Notes: generated from the sequence alone by a model not told the origin. A stretch of 64,000 nt of DNA from SAR86 cluster bacterium (GCA_023703575.1 CP097969.1:1211517-1275516), one strand, 5' to 3'; shown: positions 23,072-36,703, counted from the first letter of the stretch. A program made the numbers and translations.

Positions 23072-23100
23072 ATTCTAGTTTTGTGGCCCCTTTGTGTCAA
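23072..23100 (-). promoter_or_regulatory. Sigma-70 promoter of the S10-spc-alpha operons
   Basis: Minus strand TTGACA (23095-23100), a 17-bp spacer and TAGAAT (23072-23077), followed by TCACGCTCG. Consensus -35, near-consensus -10 and GC-containing discriminator. It starts only 11 bp after the U-run of the fusA terminator and drives a leader of about 125 nt ending at rpsJ. Confidence 0.8.
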
Positions 23101-23111
23101 CAAAAAAGTGT

Positions 23112-23137
23112 AAAAAACCTTTATTGAAAAGGGTTTT
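23112..23137 (-). terminator. Rho-independent terminator of the str operon (after fusA)
   Basis: Minus strand AAAACC-C-TTT, loop TCAAT, AAAGGTTTT: a hairpin with a single bulged C, running into six T. It begins 20 nt after the fusA stop and ends just before the S10 promoter, separating the two transcripts. Confidence 0.6.
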
Positions 23138-23157
23138 CTCGTTTTTGAGTTATAAAG

Positions 23158-25263
23158 CTAGTCGTTTTTGCTAATTATTGCCTCTGCTACATTTGAGGGC
23201 ACTTCAGAGTACTTCAAGGGCTCCATGGTAAATGTTGCTCTTCCTTGAGAGGCCGATCTTATGTCTGTTGCATAACCAAACATTTCTGCAAGAGGAACAT
23301 CACCAGAAACGATTTTTCCGGAAGGTCCGTCTTCCATTCCATGAATTACTCCTCTTCTGCGGCTTAAATCTCCAACTATATCGCCCATATATTCTTCTGG
23401 TGTGACAACTTCGATACTCATAATGGGTTCAAGAATAACAGGATCAGCCTTTTGAGCTCCTTCCTTCAAAGCCATAGAACCTGCGACTTTAAATGCAACT
23501 TCACTTGAATCTACATCATGAAAAGAACCGTCAAATAGAGATATTTTTACGTTTACAAGTGGATACCCTGCTATAACACCAGCTTCCATTTGTTCCTTGC
23601 AACCTTTATCAACAGCTGGAATAAATTCCCTAGGTATTGCTCCACCAACTATTTCATTCACAAATTCATAACTTTCATCAGAATCTTCATCGGGTATCAA
23701 AGGTTCTATCCTGAGATATACATGTCCATATTGACCTCTACCTCCAGACTGCCTGACGAATTTCGACTCTTGCTCGACTTGCTTTTTGATTGTTTCGCGA
23801 TAGGCAACTTGAGGTTTTCCCATATTTGCCTCAACATTGAATTCTCTTCTCATGCGATCAACCAAAACATCCAAATGAAGCTCTCCCATTCCGGATATTA
23901 TTGTTTGACCTGACTCTTCATCTGTCCTCAACCTAAAGGAGGGATCCTCCTGCGCTAACCTGCCTAAAGCTATTCCCATTTTTTCTTGATCTTCCTTAGT
24001 CTTCGGCTCAACTGCAACAGAAATTACCGGTTCAGGAAAATTCATGGATTCTAAGGTTATTTTATTCTTTTCATCGCAAAGAGTTTCACCAGTTATTGCT
24101 TCTTTTAAACCAATCACAGCACATATATCTCCCGCCCTAGCTTCGGATATCTCATCTCTTTTATTTGAGTGCATCTGTAGCATTCGACCAATTCTTTCTT
24201 TCTTGCCTTTAATAGGCAAGAAGACTGAATCTCCTGTATTGAGGACTCCAGAGTAAACCCTAACAAAGGTTAAAGATCCTACGAAAGGATCAGTAGCAAT
24301 CTTAAATGCAATACCTGCAAACGGAGCTTCGTCATCTGCCTCTCTACTTCCTTCTTCTTCGCTTTCTAAAATTCCAGAAACCGCCTTGACTTCATTAGGG
24401 GCGGGAAGGAAGTCAACAACAGCATCTAGCATTGTTTGAACGCCCTTATTCTTAAAAGCAGAACCGCAAAGACAAGGGACAATTTCATTAGCTAATGTTC
24501 GAATCCTAAGTCCCTCCTTTATATCATCTTGAGATAGTTCTCCTTCTTCAAGATACTTGTCCATAAGATCTTCATTGGCTTCAGCAGCCGATTCAATCAT
24601 TGTTTCTCTCCACTCTTCTGAGAGAGAAACTAGATCTTCTGGTATATCTTCTTCTGTGAAGGTCGTCCCCATATCATCACCATTCCAATAGATGGCTTTC
24701 ATTTTTACAAGATCAACGACGCCCTTGAATTCGTCTTCAGCCCCTATTGCAAGTTGAATTGGTACGGCATTTGCTCCTAAACGTTTCTTCATTTGATCTA
24801 TAACTTTTAGGAAATCGGCACCTGCACGGTCCATCTTGTTTATAAAGGCTATTCGGGGAACCTCATATCTATTGGCCTGTCTCCACACAGTTTCTGATTG
24901 TGGCTCAACACCAGAACTACCGCAGAAAACTACAACAGCTCCATCTAAAACTCTTAACGATCGTTCAACTTCAATAGTGAAGTCAACGTGACCAGGAGTA
25001 TCAATTATATTGAACCTGTGTTGCTTGAACTGCTTGGCTGTACCTTCCCAAAAGCAAGTTGTTGCCGCTGAAGTAATTGTAATTCCTCTTTCTTGCTCTT
25101 GTTCCATCCAATCCATCACAGCAGCACCATCATGAACTTCACCTATTTTGTGTGATATACCTGTATAAAAGAGAACTCTTTCAGTTGTAGTAGTTTTTCC
25201 TGCGTCAACGTGCGCGCAAATGCCAATATTTCTATACAGTTCTAACGGAGTAGTTCTGGCCAT
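23158..25263 (-). CDS. fusA: Elongation factor G
   Basis: 701 residues (E. coli 704). Five domains; the P-loop AHVDAGKT spans 17-24, followed by the switch DTPGHVDF and NKMD motifs. The domain IV tip that enters the A site is [11 protein letters not shown]-like. It drives translocation and, with RRF, ribosome recycling. It is third in rpsL-rpsG-fusA. The tuf gene that follows fusA in many gammaproteobacteria is absent here, and a terminator plus the S10 promoter follow instead. Confidence 0.98.
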   Translation of the reverse strand: MARTTPLELYRNIGICAHVDAGKTTTTERVLFYTGISHKIGEVHDGAAVMDWMEQEQERGITITSAATTCFWEGTAKQFKQHRFNIIDTPGHVDFTIEVERSLRVLDGAVVVFCGSSGVEPQSETVWRQANRYEVPRIAFINKMDRAGADFLKVIDQMKKRLGANAVPIQLAIGAEDEFKGVVDLVKMKAIYWNGDDMGTTFTEEDIPEDLVSLSEEWRETMIESAAEANEDLMDKYLEEGELSQDDIKEGLRIRTLANEIVPCLCGSAFKNKGVQTMLDAVVDFLPAPNEVKAVSGILESEEEGSREADDEAPFAGIAFKIATDPFVGSLTFVRVYSGVLNTGDSVFLPIKGKKERIGRMLQMHSNKRDEISEARAGDICAVIGLKEAITGETLCDEKNKITLESMNFPEPVISVAVEPKTKEDQEKMGIALGRLAQEDPSFRLRTDEESGQTIISGMGELHLDVLVDRMRREFNVEANMGKPQVAYRETIKKQVEQESKFVRQSGGRGQYGHVYLRIEPLIPDEDSDESYEFVNEIVGGAIPREFIPAVDKGCKEQMEAGVIAGYPLVNVKISLFDGSFHDVDSSEVAFKVAGSMALKEGAQKADPVILEPIMSIEVVTPEEYMGDIVGDLSRRRGVIHGMEDGPSGKIVSGDVPLAEMFGYATDIRSASQGRATFTMEPLKYSEVPSNVAEAIISKND

Positions 25264-25281
25264 AATTTTTTTAAGTAGTAA

Positions 25282-26126
<845 letters not shown>

Positions 26127-26149
26127 AATTATTTTTCTAAAGGTCGCGA

Positions 26150-26178
26150 ATTGTAAAGAGAGGCATGTTCCACGTCAA
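26150..26178 (-). promoter_or_regulatory. Sigma-70 promoter of the str operon (rpsL-rpsG-fusA)
   Basis: Minus strand TTGACG (26173-26178), a 17-bp spacer, TACAAT (26150-26155), then TCGCGACC. The -35 starts just 4 bp beyond the rpoC stop and the leader is about 17 nt, so the whole regulatory region fits into the 56-bp spacer. Confidence 0.78.
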
Positions 26179-26182
26179 CGTA

Positions 26183-29100
26183 TTAGTCAGCTTCATTGAG
26201 AGCGTCGCTTAGAGCTTTTTCAAGATCTATCTCGAATTCTTCTTCAATATTTTCAACTTCAGAGTTCAGCTTTGCTAGACCGGAACCAGCAGGAATTAAC
26301 CTTCCTACAACAACGTTCTCTTTTAGACCTCTTAAATGATCAACTCTTCCTGTAGTGGCTGCTTCTGTAAGTACTCTTGTAGTTTCTTGGAAAGATGCAG
26401 CTGAAATAAATGATTCAGTAGCAAGTGAAGCTTTTGTAATTCCAAGAAGAATTCTATCAAATTTTATTTCAGCTTTTTTTGCTTCTCTTAGCGATAAGTT
26501 AATCTCTCTTACTTTGGAAAATTCTGCTTGTTCACCAAGGATTAATTCAGAATCACCAGGATCTGTTATCACAACTTTTCTGAGCATTTGATTTAATATC
26601 ACCTCTATATGTTTATCGTTGATACTGACCCCTTGTAGTCTGTAAACTTCTTGAATACCATCTACAATGTATTCTGTGAGCTCTTCAAGCCCTCTTAAGG
26701 CTAGAATATCGTGTGGGCTCATTGCTCCGTCAGAAACTATATCTCCTTTTTCAACTCTTTCACCTTCAAAGACATTTATATGCCTCGTTTTAGGTATAAG
26801 AGTGGCGTTTTCGTTTCCATCTTCATCAGTAATGATTAATCTCTCTTTACCTTTGGTTGGTTTACCCCAAGATACGATTCCAGACTCTTGGGCTAAAATT
26901 GCCTGTTCTTTTGGCTTTCTAGCTTCAAATAGATCTGCAACTCTAGGAAGACCACCTGTGATGTCTTTTGTTTTAGTGGATGCCTGAGATATTCTTGCTA
27001 TAACTCCACCAACTTCAATATCTTGACCATCTGTAAGTTGTAAAAATGCATTGCCAGGTAAAGTATAAACAGCAGGAGCTTCAGAATCTGGGAGAGTCTT
27101 TTCTCTACCTCTACCATCAACTATGTGTATTGCAGGACGTTTATCCTGGGCTTCTCCTTTAGGTCTTTCTGTAACATCTATAATTTCAATATTACTCAAT
27201 CCAGTTACATCGTCTTGTTTTACTCTTGCAGTAATTCCATCTTCTATATCGACAAATTTTGCCTTGCCAGCGATTTCTGCAACAACAGGTCTTGTAAGCG
27301 GATCCCATTTAGCTAGCACATCGCCAGCCTCGACTTTGCTGTCAGAAGAATAATTTAATATTGTACCGTAGGGGACTTTATGACTTTCCACTACCATGCC
27401 TTTATCATCAATAACATTTATTTGGGAAGACTGAGCTAAAGTAATAAAAGTACCGTCCTTCTTCTTGACAGTTCTAGTGTTGTAGACAACTTTTCCAGGA
27501 AAATTAGTTTCAATATTGTCTTCAGCTGAAGTCCCGGAGGCTGCTCCTCCTATATGAAATGTCCTCATAGTAAGCTGAGTGCCTGGCTCTCCAATTGATT
27601 GCGCTGCAACGATTCCGACTGACTCGCCAATATCAACTTTATGACCTCTTCCAAGATCTCGTCCGTAACATTTTGCACATATACCATGAATTGTTTCGCA
27701 GTGAATAGCAGACCTTACTTTAATTTCGTAGATATTTTTTTCATCCAAGCTATCGACGATATCTTCATCAATTAAAGTTCCTTTCTTTAAAAGAACATCT
27801 TTACCATCTTGTGACATCACATCGATAGCAACAGTTCTTCCAAGTACTCTGTCCCCAAGAGGCACAAGAACTTGACCTCCGTCGATTATAGGTCTCATTA
27901 ATATACCATTCTCAGTTCCACAGTCTTCTTCACTAACAACCATATCTTGAGCTACATCAACTAAACGTCTGGTTAAATATCCAGAGTTAGCTGTTTTGAG
28001 AGCTGTATCAGCAAGACCTTTTCTAGCACCATGAGTTGAAATAAAATATTCTTGAGCAGTCAGACCTTCCCTGAAGTTAGAGGTCACAGGCGTCTCAATT
28101 ATCGATCCATCAGGTTTAGCAAGTAAACCTCTCATTCCAGCTAATTGTCTTATTTGAGCTGGTGAACCTCTAGAACCAGAGTCTGCATACATAAAGACTG
28201 AGTTAAATGAATCAGAAAGAATTTTCTCACCCTCTGAATCTTGAACTTCCTCTTGAGAAATATTGTCCATCATAGACTTAGCAATCATTTCATTTGCTCT
28301 TGTCCATATATCTATTGCTTTATTATATTTTTCGCCTTTTGTGACAAGTCCTGAAGCAAACTGCGACTCAATATCTTTAACTTCCTGTTCGGCCTCACTA
28401 ACTATTTTTTGTTTGTCGTCAGGAATAACGAAATCATCTATTCCAATAGAAGAGCCTGATTTAGTTGAAAATTCATAGCCCATGTACATCAGTCTATCAG
28501 CGAAAATAACTGTACTTTTTAAACCAGCTTTTCTATACACAAAATCGATTAATGAAGAAATTTGCTTGCTATCCAATGTTTTGTTTACAAGATCAAAGGA
28601 CATTCCCTCAGGTAGAAGTTCGTAGAGAAGAGTTCTTCCAGTAGTTGTTTCTACTATCTGAGAAGGTTCATCATCTAGTTTATTAGGTTTTAATCTAACC
28701 TTGATCTTAGCTTGAAGACCAACGGTTCCAGAATAATAAGCTCTATTTACCTCATCCGGTGAAGACATGACCCTTCCCTCGCCCAGATCATTGATCTTTT
28801 CTCTGGACATGTAATAGAGACCTAGAACTACATCTTGTGAAGGATCGATGATGGGCTTACCATTCGACGGTGAGAGTATATTATTTGTAGCCATCATCAA
28901 AGCTCTACACTCAAGCTGTGCCTCTAATGTTAAAGGTACATGAACAGCCATTTGATCTCCATCAAAGTCTGCGTTGTATGCCTTACAAACTAATGGGTGA
29001 AGTTGAATGGCCTTACCTTCTACTAGAACTGGTTCAAAAGCTTGAATACCTAATCTATGCAAAGTTGGTGCACGATTTAGCATGACGGGATGTTCTCTTA

Positions 29101-30346
29101 TAACTTCGTCTAAAATATCCCAAACTTCAGGTTCCTCTCTATCCACCATACGTTTGGCAAGTTTAATTGTATTAGCTAATTCTAATTGCTGAAGTTTCCC
29201 AAACACAAATGGCTTGAAAAGCTCAAGAGCCATTTTCTTAGGCAACCCACATTGATGTAATTTAAGGGTAGGACCTACTACTATGACTGAACGCCCTGAA
29301 TAATCCACTCTCTTGCCAAGAAGGTTTTGTCTGAACCGTCCTTGTTTACCTTTGATCATATCTGCAAGAGATTTTAAAGGTCTCTTATTAGAACCAGTTA
29401 CAGCTCTTCCTCTTCTTCCATTATCCAATAGTGCGTCGACTGACTCCTGCAACATTCTTTTTTCATTTCTTGTAATGATATCTGGAGCGTTTAGATCTAG
29501 AAGTCGCTTCAATCGATTATTTCTATTTATTACTCTTCTGTATAAATCATTTAAGTCTGATGTAGCAAATCTTCCTCCTTCTAAAGGCACTAGGGGTCTC
29601 AAATCAGGTGGCAATATGGGGAGAACTTCTAAAATCATCCACTCTGGTCTATTACCTGATTCATTGAATGATTTAAGTAATTTTAATCTCTTTGCATACT
29701 TCTTAAGCTTTGCTTCTGACTTAGTTAAAGGCATTTCCTCTTGGATATCATTGATAGAAGCCTCTAGATCCAATTCTTTCAATAAAGTTTGGATAGATTC
29801 CGCGCCCATTCCTGCTTCAAACTCATCACCCCAAGTCTCTAAAGCTTCATAGTATTCTTCATCTGTAAGAAGCTGTCCTACTTCTAAATCTGTCATTCCT
29901 GGTTCAGTTACTATGAATGATTCAAAGTATAAAACTCTCTCTAAGTCTTTTAATGTTAAATCTAATGCCAAAGCAAGCCTTGAAGGTAATGACTTTAAAA
30001 ACCATATGTGAGCTACCGGCGCGGCCAATTCTATATGACCCATTCTTTCTCTTCTTACCTTTGAAAGTGTGACCTCGACACCACATTTCTCGCACACAAC
30101 TCCTCTGTGCTTCATTCTTTTATACTTACCGCATATGCATTCGTAATCTTTGATAGGTCCAAAAATTTTGGCGCAGAATAGACCATCCCTCTCAGGCTTA
30201 AAGGTTCTATAATTAATGGTTTCTGGTTTTTTAACTTCTCCGTAAGACCAAGACCTGATTTGCTGAGGTGAAGCCAAGCCAGCTCTGATTGAATTGTATT
30301 CAACTCCGTGGCCTTGTGTTTTTAATAAATCTACTAAATCTTTCAA
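26183..30346 (-). CDS. rpoC: RNA polymerase beta' subunit
   Basis: 1387 residues (E. coli 1407). The Mg2+-binding NADFDGD motif gives Asp460, Asp462 and Asp464, identical numbering to E. coli. The N-terminal zinc ribbon ([20 protein letters not shown], near 70-90) and the second zinc site ([10 protein letters not shown] near 890) are present, as are the bridge-helix and trigger-loop regions. It lies 9 nt after rpoB. Confidence 0.98.
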   Translation of the reverse strand: MKDLVDLLKTQGHGVEYNSIRAGLASPQQIRSWSYGEVKKPETINYRTFKPERDGLFCAKIFGPIKDYECICGKYKRMKHRGVVCEKCGVEVTLSKVRRERMGHIELAAPVAHIWFLKSLPSRLALALDLTLKDLERVLYFESFIVTEPGMTDLEVGQLLTDEEYYEALETWGDEFEAGMGAESIQTLLKELDLEASINDIQEEMPLTKSEAKLKKYAKRLKLLKSFNESGNRPEWMILEVLPILPPDLRPLVPLEGGRFATSDLNDLYRRVINRNNRLKRLLDLNAPDIITRNEKRMLQESVDALLDNGRRGRAVTGSNKRPLKSLADMIKGKQGRFRQNLLGKRVDYSGRSVIVVGPTLKLHQCGLPKKMALELFKPFVFGKLQQLELANTIKLAKRMVDREEPEVWDILDEVIREHPVMLNRAPTLHRLGIQAFEPVLVEGKAIQLHPLVCKAYNADFDGDQMAVHVPLTLEAQLECRALMMATNNILSPSNGKPIIDPSQDVVLGLYYMSREKINDLGEGRVMSSPDEVNRAYYSGTVGLQAKIKVRLKPNKLDDEPSQIVETTTGRTLLYELLPEGMSFDLVNKTLDSKQISSLIDFVYRKAGLKSTVIFADRLMYMGYEFSTKSGSSIGIDDFVIPDDKQKIVSEAEQEVKDIESQFASGLVTKGEKYNKAIDIWTRANEMIAKSMMDNISQEEVQDSEGEKILSDSFNSVFMYADSGSRGSPAQIRQLAGMRGLLAKPDGSIIETPVTSNFREGLTAQEYFISTHGARKGLADTALKTANSGYLTRRLVDVAQDMVVSEEDCGTENGILMRPIIDGGQVLVPLGDRVLGRTVAIDVMSQDGKDVLLKKGTLIDEDIVDSLDEKNIYEIKVRSAIHCETIHGICAKCYGRDLGRGHKVDIGESVGIVAAQSIGEPGTQLTMRTFHIGGAASGTSAEDNIETNFPGKVVYNTRTVKKKDGTFITLAQSSQINVIDDKGMVVESHKVPYGTILNYSSDSKVEAGDVLAKWDPLTRPVVAEIAGKAKFVDIEDGITARVKQDDVTGLSNIEIIDVTERPKGEAQDKRPAIHIVDGRGREKTLPDSEAPAVYTLPGNAFLQLTDGQDIEVGGVIARISQASTKTKDITGGLPRVADLFEARKPKEQAILAQESGIVSWGKPTKGKERLIITDEDGNENATLIPKTRHINVFEGERVEKGDIVSDGAMSPHDILALRGLEELTEYIVDGIQEVYRLQGVSINDKHIEVILNQMLRKVVITDPGDSELILGEQAEFSKVREINLSLREAKKAEIKFDRILLGITKASLATESFISAASFQETTRVLTEAATTGRVDHLRGLKENVVVGRLIPAGSGLAKLNSEVENIEEEFEIDLEKALSDALNEAD

Positions 30347-30355
30347 GTTATTCTC

Positions 30356-33300
30356 CTAGTCAATCTGTTCTAAATCAATATCAATTCCTAAAGATCTAAT
30401 CTCTTTAGTAAGAACATTAAATGATTCAGGAACACCTGTTTCCATTTCAAAATTTCCGTCAACTAAATTCTTGTAGACTTTAGTTCTACCCGCAACATCG
30501 TCTGATTTAACAGTTAGCATTTCTTGTAGCGTGTGAGCAGCTCCGTAAGCCTCGAGAGCCCAAACTTCCATTTCACCGAACCTCTGCCCACCAAACTGAG
30601 CCTTTCCTCCAAGAGGTTGCTGAGTAACAAGACTGTAACTACCTGTAGATCGTGCGTGCATTTTGTCTTCAATTAAATGATTTAATTTAAGGATATACAT
30701 GTAACCTACAGTAGTTTTTCTATCAAACTTCTCACCAGTTCTTCCGTCATAAAGTTGTGTTTGTCCGCTAGAAGGTAAGCCGGCGAGCTCAAGCATAGAT
30801 TTTACTTCTGATTCTTTAGCCCCATCAAATACTGGAGTGGCCATTGGCACGCCCTCTCTGAGATTTTCTGCTAAATCTAATATTTCCTTATCTTTTAATG
30901 AGCTAAGATCTTGAGACCCATCTTTTTCATAAATCTCTGAAAGAAGTCCTCTAATCTCATTAGCTTTCACTTCAGAGTCGATCATCTCTCCAATCTTGGT
31001 TCCTAATTCTTTTGCGGCCCATCCCAAGTGAGTTTCTAAAACTTGACCTACATTCATTCTAGATGGGACTCCTAGTGGATTGAGAACAATATCTACTGGC
31101 TGTCCATTTTCATCAAAAGGCATATCTTCCTCAGGCATAATTACAGAAATAACACCTTTATTTCCGTGTCTTCCAGCGAGCTTATCTCCTGGCTGAATTC
31201 TTCTCTTGATAGCCAAATAAACTTTAACTATTTTTAGAACACCAGGTGCTAAATCATCGCCATCTGTGACTTTGGATTTTCTTTTTCCAAATGCTATGTC
31301 CAAATCTTCTTTATACTCTTTTAGGCTCTTAGCAATATTTTCAATTTGTTTATTTGCATTTTCATTTTCAAGTCTAACCTTGAACCAATCATCTTGAGAT
31401 ATTTCTTCTAGATCAGAAATTTTAATTGTTGAGCCTTTTTTTAATCCTTTGCCTGATGCTACTTTTTTTCCAACTAAAATAGACTCTAGGCGAGAGAATG
31501 CTGCTTGTTCAAGAATTTTTAATTCATCATCTATATCTTTTTGAATTTCAGCTAATTGTGATTCTTCGATAGATTCTGCTCGGCCGTCTTTTTCTATTCC
31601 ATCCCTCGTAAATACATGTACATCTATAACAGTACCATCTGCGCCTGAGGAAACTCTCAAGGAACTATCCTTTACATCAGAAGCTTTCTCACCAAAAATT
31701 GCTCTAAGCAGTTTTTCTTCTGGGCTTAATTGTGTTTCACCTTTTGGAGTTACTTTACCGACTAAAATATCACCTGACTTAACCTCGGCTCCAATATGTA
31801 CAATTCCAAATTCATCTAACTTTGAAAGGGCGCTATCTCCAACATTAGGTATATCAGCTGAAATTTCTTCAGGTCCTAATTTGGTATCTCTAGCCACACA
31901 AGTTAATTCTTGTATGTGAATGCTGGTAAATTTATCGTCTCTGACAAGCTTATCTGAAATAAGAATTGAGTCTTCAAAGTTGTAACCATGCCAAGGCATA
32001 AAAGCAATCCTTACATTCTGACCTAATGATAATTCTCCTAGATCAATCGAAGGGCCATCAGCCAAGATATCATTCTTATTAATTTTATCTCCCAATGAAA
32101 CAATCGGTCTCTGATTTATACAAGTATTTTGGTTAGAACGTGTGTATTTGATTAAGTTATATATATCAACTCCAGAATCACCAGCTTGGATTTCTTTTTC
32201 ATTAACTCTTACCACAATTCTACTTGCGTCTATACTTTCTATTGTTCCTCCTCTTGCTGCCGTAACACATGAACCAGAGTCTCTAGCAACTAATCTTTCA
32301 ACACCTGTACCAACTAGAGGCTTCTCTGCTTGTAAAGTAGGTACTGCCTGTCTCATCATATTAGAACCCATTAATGCCCTATTAGCGTCGTCATGCTCTA
32401 AGAAGGGAATTAGGGAAGCAGCAACTGAGAAAGCTTGTTGAGGGGACACATCCATATAATCCACTCGTTCAGGAGGCATGAAAGAGAATTCATTTTTATA
32501 TCTAACAGGAACCAGTTCTTCTGTAAATTTATTGGAAGAATCCAATAAAGCGCTTGCTTGTGCTATTACGTAATCTCCTTCCTCTATTGCTGAAAGATAA
32601 TGGAAACTATCAAGGACTTTTCCATTCTCAGCCTTTCTGAAAGGACTTTCTAAGAACCCATACTCGTTGGTTCTTGCATACGCAGCTAAAGAATTTATCA
32701 AGCCTATATTAGGGCCTTCAGGTGTCTCTATAGGACAAACCCTGCCGTAGTGAGTTGGATGAACATCTCTAACTTCAAATCCTGCTCTTTCTCGTGTAAG
32801 GCCACCTGGACCTAATGCGGAAACTCTTCTTTTGTGTGTTACTTCAGACAAAGGATTATTTTGATCCATAAATTGAGATAATTGACTTGACCCAAAAAAC
32901 TCTTTGACAGCTGCAGATACAGGCTTAGCATTTATTAAATCTTGTGGTCCTAAATCATCAGCTTCAGCAGTTGCCAACCTCTCTCTTACAGCTCTTTCTA
33001 CTCTCACAAGTCCTATTCTGTATTGATTTGAAACCATTTCACCTACGGATCTAATTCTTCTATTTCCCAGATGATCGATATCATCAACATTTCCTTGTCC
33101 ATTTCTGATCGATACCAAGGTCTTTAAAGTATTTAAAATATCTTCATCACTTAAAATACTACTACCTTCTAGATCCTCAATTCCTAACCTTTTATTGAAT
33201 TTCATTCTTCCAACGGCAGATAGATCATATCTTTCAGCATTAAAAAATAGGTTATTGAATAAGGTAGTTGCAGCTTCCTTAGTTGGAGGCTCCCCTGGTC

Positions 33301-34420
33301 TCATCATCCTATAAATTTCCACCAAAGCTTCAATTTCATTAGTTGTTGAATCAGCTCTTAGGGTGTCAGCAATATAGGGTCCTGATTCAATATCATTGAT
33401 ATATAAAGTCTCGAGTTCAGGCAGATTTAATTCATCAAGAACAGGCATGGTGTCTTCATCAATAACCGTATTAGCTTCAATAATGATTTCACCTGTGGAC
33501 TTATCCAAGATATCTTTAGCAATAACTTGCCCAAATAGTGCCTCTTTAGGCATATCAAGGTGTTTTATTTTTGCACTCTCAATTTTTCTTATGTGCCTTG
33601 CGCTAATCCTATCTCCCTTTTTGACGATTAGTTCACCTTTTGACTCGATTTCTACAGGAGAAACTCTTCCCATAAGTCTTCTAGGTATGACCTGTAATTG
33701 GAAAATATCATTCTTTTTATTTTTATAAATTTCCGTCTCATAAAACCTTTCAAGAATCTCTTGATTAGTAAGTTTTAGGGCCTTTAAAAGAATCGTAGCT
33801 AATAACTTTCTTCGCCTATCTATTCGAACGTATACTAAATCTTTGGCATCAAACTCAAAATCTAACCATGAGCCCCTGTAAGGAATGACTCTAGCACCAT
33901 ACAAAACTTTTCCAGATGAGTGACCTTTTCCTTTATCATGATCAAAAAATAAACCGGGAGATCTATGAAGCTGAGAAACAACAACTCTTTCTGTTCCGTT
34001 AATTATGAAAGTTCCATGATCGGTCATAAGAGGAACAGTTCCCATATAAACACTTTGGGACTTTCCTTCCTTAAGCTTTCCTGAGTCTTTATCTATAAAA
34101 AAGAGATCACAGTTAATATGCAAAGAAATTTCATAAGTTATTCCTTTAAGCTTGCATTCTCTTTCATTAAAAATAGGTTCACCTAAAGTGTAACCAGAGT
34201 ACTCCATCCTTGCGAAGCCATTATGGCTCTCGATAGGAAAGATTGAATTAAGGACTTGTTCCAGACCAGCATTCAATCTTTTTTCATTGTCTACGTATCT
34301 TTGTAAAAAAGCGTCATAAGACTGGATTTGAGTTGCAAGTAGATTTGGAAGCTCCATAACACTAGAGATTTTTTCAAAACTCCTTCTAACTCTTTTTTTC
34401 TCAGTATATGAAAAACTCAT
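30356..34420 (-). CDS. rpoB: RNA polymerase beta subunit
   Basis: 1354 residues (E. coli 1342). The rifampicin pocket reads [20 protein letters not shown] and [10 protein letters not shown], with the sensitive-type Asp, His and Ser. The C-terminal clamp connector [18 protein letters not shown] is present. Expressed behind rplJ-rplL; no attenuator hairpin is evident in the 42-bp rplL-rpoB gap, unlike E. coli. Confidence 0.98.
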   Translation of the reverse strand: MSFSYTEKKRVRRSFEKISSVMELPNLLATQIQSYDAFLQRYVDNEKRLNAGLEQVLNSIFPIESHNGFARMEYSGYTLGEPIFNERECKLKGITYEISLHINCDLFFIDKDSGKLKEGKSQSVYMGTVPLMTDHGTFIINGTERVVVSQLHRSPGLFFDHDKGKGHSSGKVLYGARVIPYRGSWLDFEFDAKDLVYVRIDRRRKLLATILLKALKLTNQEILERFYETEIYKNKKNDIFQLQVIPRRLMGRVSPVEIESKGELIVKKGDRISARHIRKIESAKIKHLDMPKEALFGQVIAKDILDKSTGEIIIEANTVIDEDTMPVLDELNLPELETLYINDIESGPYIADTLRADSTTNEIEALVEIYRMMRPGEPPTKEAATTLFNNLFFNAERYDLSAVGRMKFNKRLGIEDLEGSSILSDEDILNTLKTLVSIRNGQGNVDDIDHLGNRRIRSVGEMVSNQYRIGLVRVERAVRERLATAEADDLGPQDLINAKPVSAAVKEFFGSSQLSQFMDQNNPLSEVTHKRRVSALGPGGLTRERAGFEVRDVHPTHYGRVCPIETPEGPNIGLINSLAAYARTNEYGFLESPFRKAENGKVLDSFHYLSAIEEGDYVIAQASALLDSSNKFTEELVPVRYKNEFSFMPPERVDYMDVSPQQAFSVAASLIPFLEHDDANRALMGSNMMRQAVPTLQAEKPLVGTGVERLVARDSGSCVTAARGGTIESIDASRIVVRVNEKEIQAGDSGVDIYNLIKYTRSNQNTCINQRPIVSLGDKINKNDILADGPSIDLGELSLGQNVRIAFMPWHGYNFEDSILISDKLVRDDKFTSIHIQELTCVARDTKLGPEEISADIPNVGDSALSKLDEFGIVHIGAEVKSGDILVGKVTPKGETQLSPEEKLLRAIFGEKASDVKDSSLRVSSGADGTVIDVHVFTRDGIEKDGRAESIEESQLAEIQKDIDDELKILEQAAFSRLESILVGKKVASGKGLKKGSTIKISDLEEISQDDWFKVRLENENANKQIENIAKSLKEYKEDLDIAFGKRKSKVTDGDDLAPGVLKIVKVYLAIKRRIQPGDKLAGRHGNKGVISVIMPEEDMPFDENGQPVDIVLNPLGVPSRMNVGQVLETHLGWAAKELGTKIGEMIDSEVKANEIRGLLSEIYEKDGSQDLSSLKDKEILDLAENLREGVPMATPVFDGAKESEVKSMLELAGLPSSGQTQLYDGRTGEKFDRKTTVGYMYILKLNHLIEDKMHARSTGSYSLVTQQPLGGKAQFGGQRFGEMEVWALEAYGAAHTLQEMLTVKSDDVAGRTKVYKNLVDGNFEMETGVPESFNVLTKEIRSLGIDIDLEQID

Positions 34421-34462
34421 AAAGACCTCTTTTTTAATTTGTTTTAATTTTTAGAAAGTTTG

Positions 34463-34852
34463 TTATTTTAATTCAACAGTTGCACCAGCATCTTGTAATG
34501 CTTTTGCATGCTCGTCAGCTTCAGCTTTATTTACACCTTCTTTTATAACTGAAGGAGCTTCATCGACCATAGCTTTTGCATCTTTAAGACCTAAACCAGT
34601 AATAGCTCTAACTGCTTTTATTACATCTACTTTCTTATCGCCAACTTCGGATAGGTGAATATCAACTGGAGCATCATCTGCTTCCGCTTCTCCACCTGCA
34701 TCACCTCCAGCTGCCGCTGCTGGAGCTGCCGCTGCTACAGGAGCTGCTGCAGATACCCCAAATTTCTCTTCCATTGCTTCTATAAGATCAACAATGTCTA
34801 TGACGCTCATTTCGGCTATAGCGTCTAATATCTCTTCTTTACTTAGTGCCAT
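34463..34852 (-). CDS. rplL: 50S ribosomal protein L7/L12
   Basis: 129 residues. The N-terminal dimerisation helix region is joined by a long Ala/Gly-rich hinge ([20 protein letters not shown]) to the factor-binding C-terminal domain ([20 protein letters not shown]). The hinge is several residues longer than in E. coli (121 residues). It forms the GTPase-stimulating stalk with L10. Confidence 0.97.
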   Translation of the reverse strand: MALSKEEILDAIAEMSVIDIVDLIEAMEEKFGVSAAAPVAAAAPAAAAGGDAGGEAEADDAPVDIHLSEVGDKKVDVIKAVRAITGLGLKDAKAMVDEAPSVIKEGVNKAEADEHAKALQDAGATVELK

Positions 34853-34882
34853 TTTTATTCTCCAAATGTTAGTTAATTAAGG

Positions 34883-35410
34883 TTATGCCGATTCTTTTTG
34901 TTCTTTCACTGCTTGTAAGGTTCTGACAAGTTTAGAAGGTACTTGATTAAGAATATTTACGAATTGATTAATAGGTGCATTTAATAGACCTGCTAATTGG
35001 CTTAGAGCCTGTTCTCTAGAAGGCATATTCGCTAATGCAGAGAGCTTTGAAAGCTCTAATAAAGAATCCCCTAGGGAAATTCCTTTTACTGCAAATTTAC
35101 TATTGATCTTTGTGAAGTCATTAACTAGTTTAGCTGCACTTGTTGGATCCTCTAGTGAGAAAGCCAACATAGTTGGGCCTACTAACAAGTCTTCAAAACA
35201 AGAATATTTTGTATCAATTAAAGCTCTTTTTGCAAGAGTATTTCGAATAATCTTCAGATGAACTGAGTTCTCTCGAGCATCTTTTCTAAGTTTAGTTAAC
35301 TCAGTAACGGATGCACCATGATAATCTGCAGCTACAGCTGAAGTTGCCGTATTAGCTATATCTTTCAGCTCGTCGACAGCAACTTTCTTGTCATCAATGC
35401 GCATTGGCAT
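34883..35410 (-). CDS. rplJ: 50S ribosomal protein L10
   Basis: 175 residues from ATG at 35410 (MPMRIDDKKVAVDELKDIAN), which matches the E. coli N-terminus and follows GGAGG. A longer in-frame reading to 35473 would translate the L10-leader RNA and is rejected. An alternative start is the Met two codons on. L10 anchors the L7/L12 dimers and represses its own operon by binding the leader at 35474-35541. Confidence 0.95.
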   Translation of the reverse strand: MPMRIDDKKVAVDELKDIANTATSAVAADYHGASVTELTKLRKDARENSVHLKIIRNTLAKRALIDTKYSCFEDLLVGPTMLAFSLEDPTSAAKLVNDFTKINSKFAVKGISLGDSLLELSKLSALANMPSREQALSQLAGLLNAPINQFVNILNQVPSKLVRTLQAVKEQKESA

Positions 35411-35473
35411 CTTCCTATCCTCCAAATACCAATAACTGGTATTATCTTTTTGGCTATGACTGCAAGCAGTCAA

Positions 35474-35541
35474 TTACCATCTGCGTAGGTCAAAATAATT
35501 AAGCAAGGAACCTTTCCTCGCACCTACGGTCTTCGATGGGC
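35474..35541 (-). ncRNA. L10(L12)4-binding leader of rplJ-rplL-rpoBC
   Basis: On the minus strand CCATC...GATGG encloses CGTAGGT...ACCTACG. Within these, GCGAGGAA pairs with TTCCTTGC (one G-U) and is followed by TTAAT, the bulged kink-turn-type element. This is the conserved L10 leader architecture, recognisable by its ACCGTAGGTGCGAG and CCTACGCAGATGGT strands. It supports autogenous repression by L10(L7/L12)4 and lies 63 nt before the rplJ start. Confidence 0.85.
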
Positions 35542-35586
35542 GAATAATCGCACCATACTGAAGAAACCTTTTATCTTTTATAATCT

Positions 35587-36273
35587 TTAAAAGACTAAAG
35601 AAGATAAATCAATTTCAACTCCAGCTCCCATAGTGGAAGAGAGAGTTGCTTTTTTAATAAAAACACCTTTAGCTGAAGGGGGCTTATTCCTCTTCAAATC
35701 ATCTAAAAGCGTTTCTAAGTTCTGTTTAATCTGTTCAGGTGTGTAGCTAATATCCCCGATTCTTCCATGAATAATTGCACCTTTATCAGTTCTATATCTA
35801 ATTTGTCCTGCTTTCGCATTTTTCACTGCAGAGGCTACATCTTTTGTGACTGTGCCTGTTTTAGGATTGGGCATAGTTCCTTTTGGGCCCAAAACCTTTC
35901 CTAGAGGACTAACAATTTTCATAGTATCTGGTGTAGCTATGATGACATCATATTCAACTTCACCTTTTTTAATTTCTTCTGCGAGGTCTTCCATACCGAC
36001 GGTATCAGCACCGGCTTCTTTTGCGGCAGAAGCTTGATCGCCTTCTACAAAAACAGCTACTCTACAAGGCTTTCCTGAACCTGCTGGCAAAGTTGTAGCG
36101 CCTCTAACATTTTGATCTGACTTAGTAGGATCGACACCCAAATTAATGGCTACATCAATTGATTCGTTGAAATTAACTTTTGGAGAGGCTTGAATGAATT
36201 CCATTGCCTCTGAGACATTATATTTTTTTTCTTCTAAAGAGTTGATGTATTGTTTTCTTTTACTCTGAGTCAT
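35587..36273 (-). CDS. rplA: 50S ribosomal protein L1
   Basis: 228 residues (E. coli 234), with the conserved stretch [20 protein letters not shown]1 forms the mobile E-site stalk; in E. coli it represses rplK-rplA by binding the mRNA. It starts 1 nt after the rplK stop. The 176-nt gap before rplJ holds the L10 leader. Confidence 0.97.
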   Translation of the reverse strand: MTQSKRKQYINSLEEKKYNVSEAMEFIQASPKVNFNESIDVAINLGVDPTKSDQNVRGATTLPAGSGKPCRVAVFVEGDQASAAKEAGADTVGMEDLAEEIKKGEVEYDVIIATPDTMKIVSPLGKVLGPKGTMPNPKTGTVTKDVASAVKNAKAGQIRYRTDKGAIIHGRIGDISYTPEQIKQNLETLLDDLKRNKPPSAKGVFIKKATLSSTMGAGVEIDLSSLVF

Positions 36274-36274
36274 T

Positions 36275-36703
36275 TTAACCTTCTACTTCTATGCCAGCGC
36301 TTCTGGCGCTCCCAGATAATGTTCTTACAGCGGCATCCATATCAGCAGCAGTAAGATCTGGATCTTTTATTTTTGCAATTTCTTCTAATTGCGCTCTTGT
36401 TACCTTTCCAACTTTTACACTATTTGGAGTTCCGCTTCCTGATTTAATACCTGCAGCTTTTTTGATAAGTACTGATGCTGGTGTAGTCTTGATAATAAAG
36501 TCGAAACTCTTATCTTCATAAACTGTTATAACTACAGGGCAAGGTAATCCTTGTTCTAAATCTTTAGTTCTTGCATTAAATGCATTGCAGAAATCCATAA
36601 GAGGTAGACCATGTTGGCCTAATGCAGGACCGACAGGTGGACTTGGTGAAGCTTGACCAGCGGGGACTTGGAGTTTTACATACGTTTCTATTTCTTTTGC
36701 CAT
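36275..36703 (-). CDS. rplK: 50S ribosomal protein L11
   Basis: 142 residues, as in E. coli. The Pro-rich N-terminal domain [20 protein letters not shown] binds the GTPase centre, is needed for RelA activation and is the thiostrepton site. Its ATG overlaps the nusG stop by one base, so nusG-rplK-rplA form one transcript. Confidence 0.97.
   Translation of the reverse strand: MAKEIETYVKLQVPAGQASPSPPVGPALGQHGLPLMDFCNAFNARTKDLEQGLPCPVVITVYEDKSFDFIIKTTPASVLIKKAAGIKSGSGTPNSVKVGKVTRAQLEEIAKIKDPDLTAADMDAAVRTLSGSARSAGIEVEG

Noticed and set aside
29313-29852. Rightward 179-codon frame inside rpoC
   Set aside because: Antisense shadow of a strongly conserved coding region; no family features.
32850-32900. 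Rifampicin-resistance change in rpoB
   Set aside because: The pocket residues match the sensitive form; the only difference noted from E. coli is conservative (Ile to Val).
35411-35473. Upstream extension of rplJ
   Set aside because: The region lies between the L10 leader fold and the Shine-Dalgarno before ATG 35410, and the added residues do not match L10.
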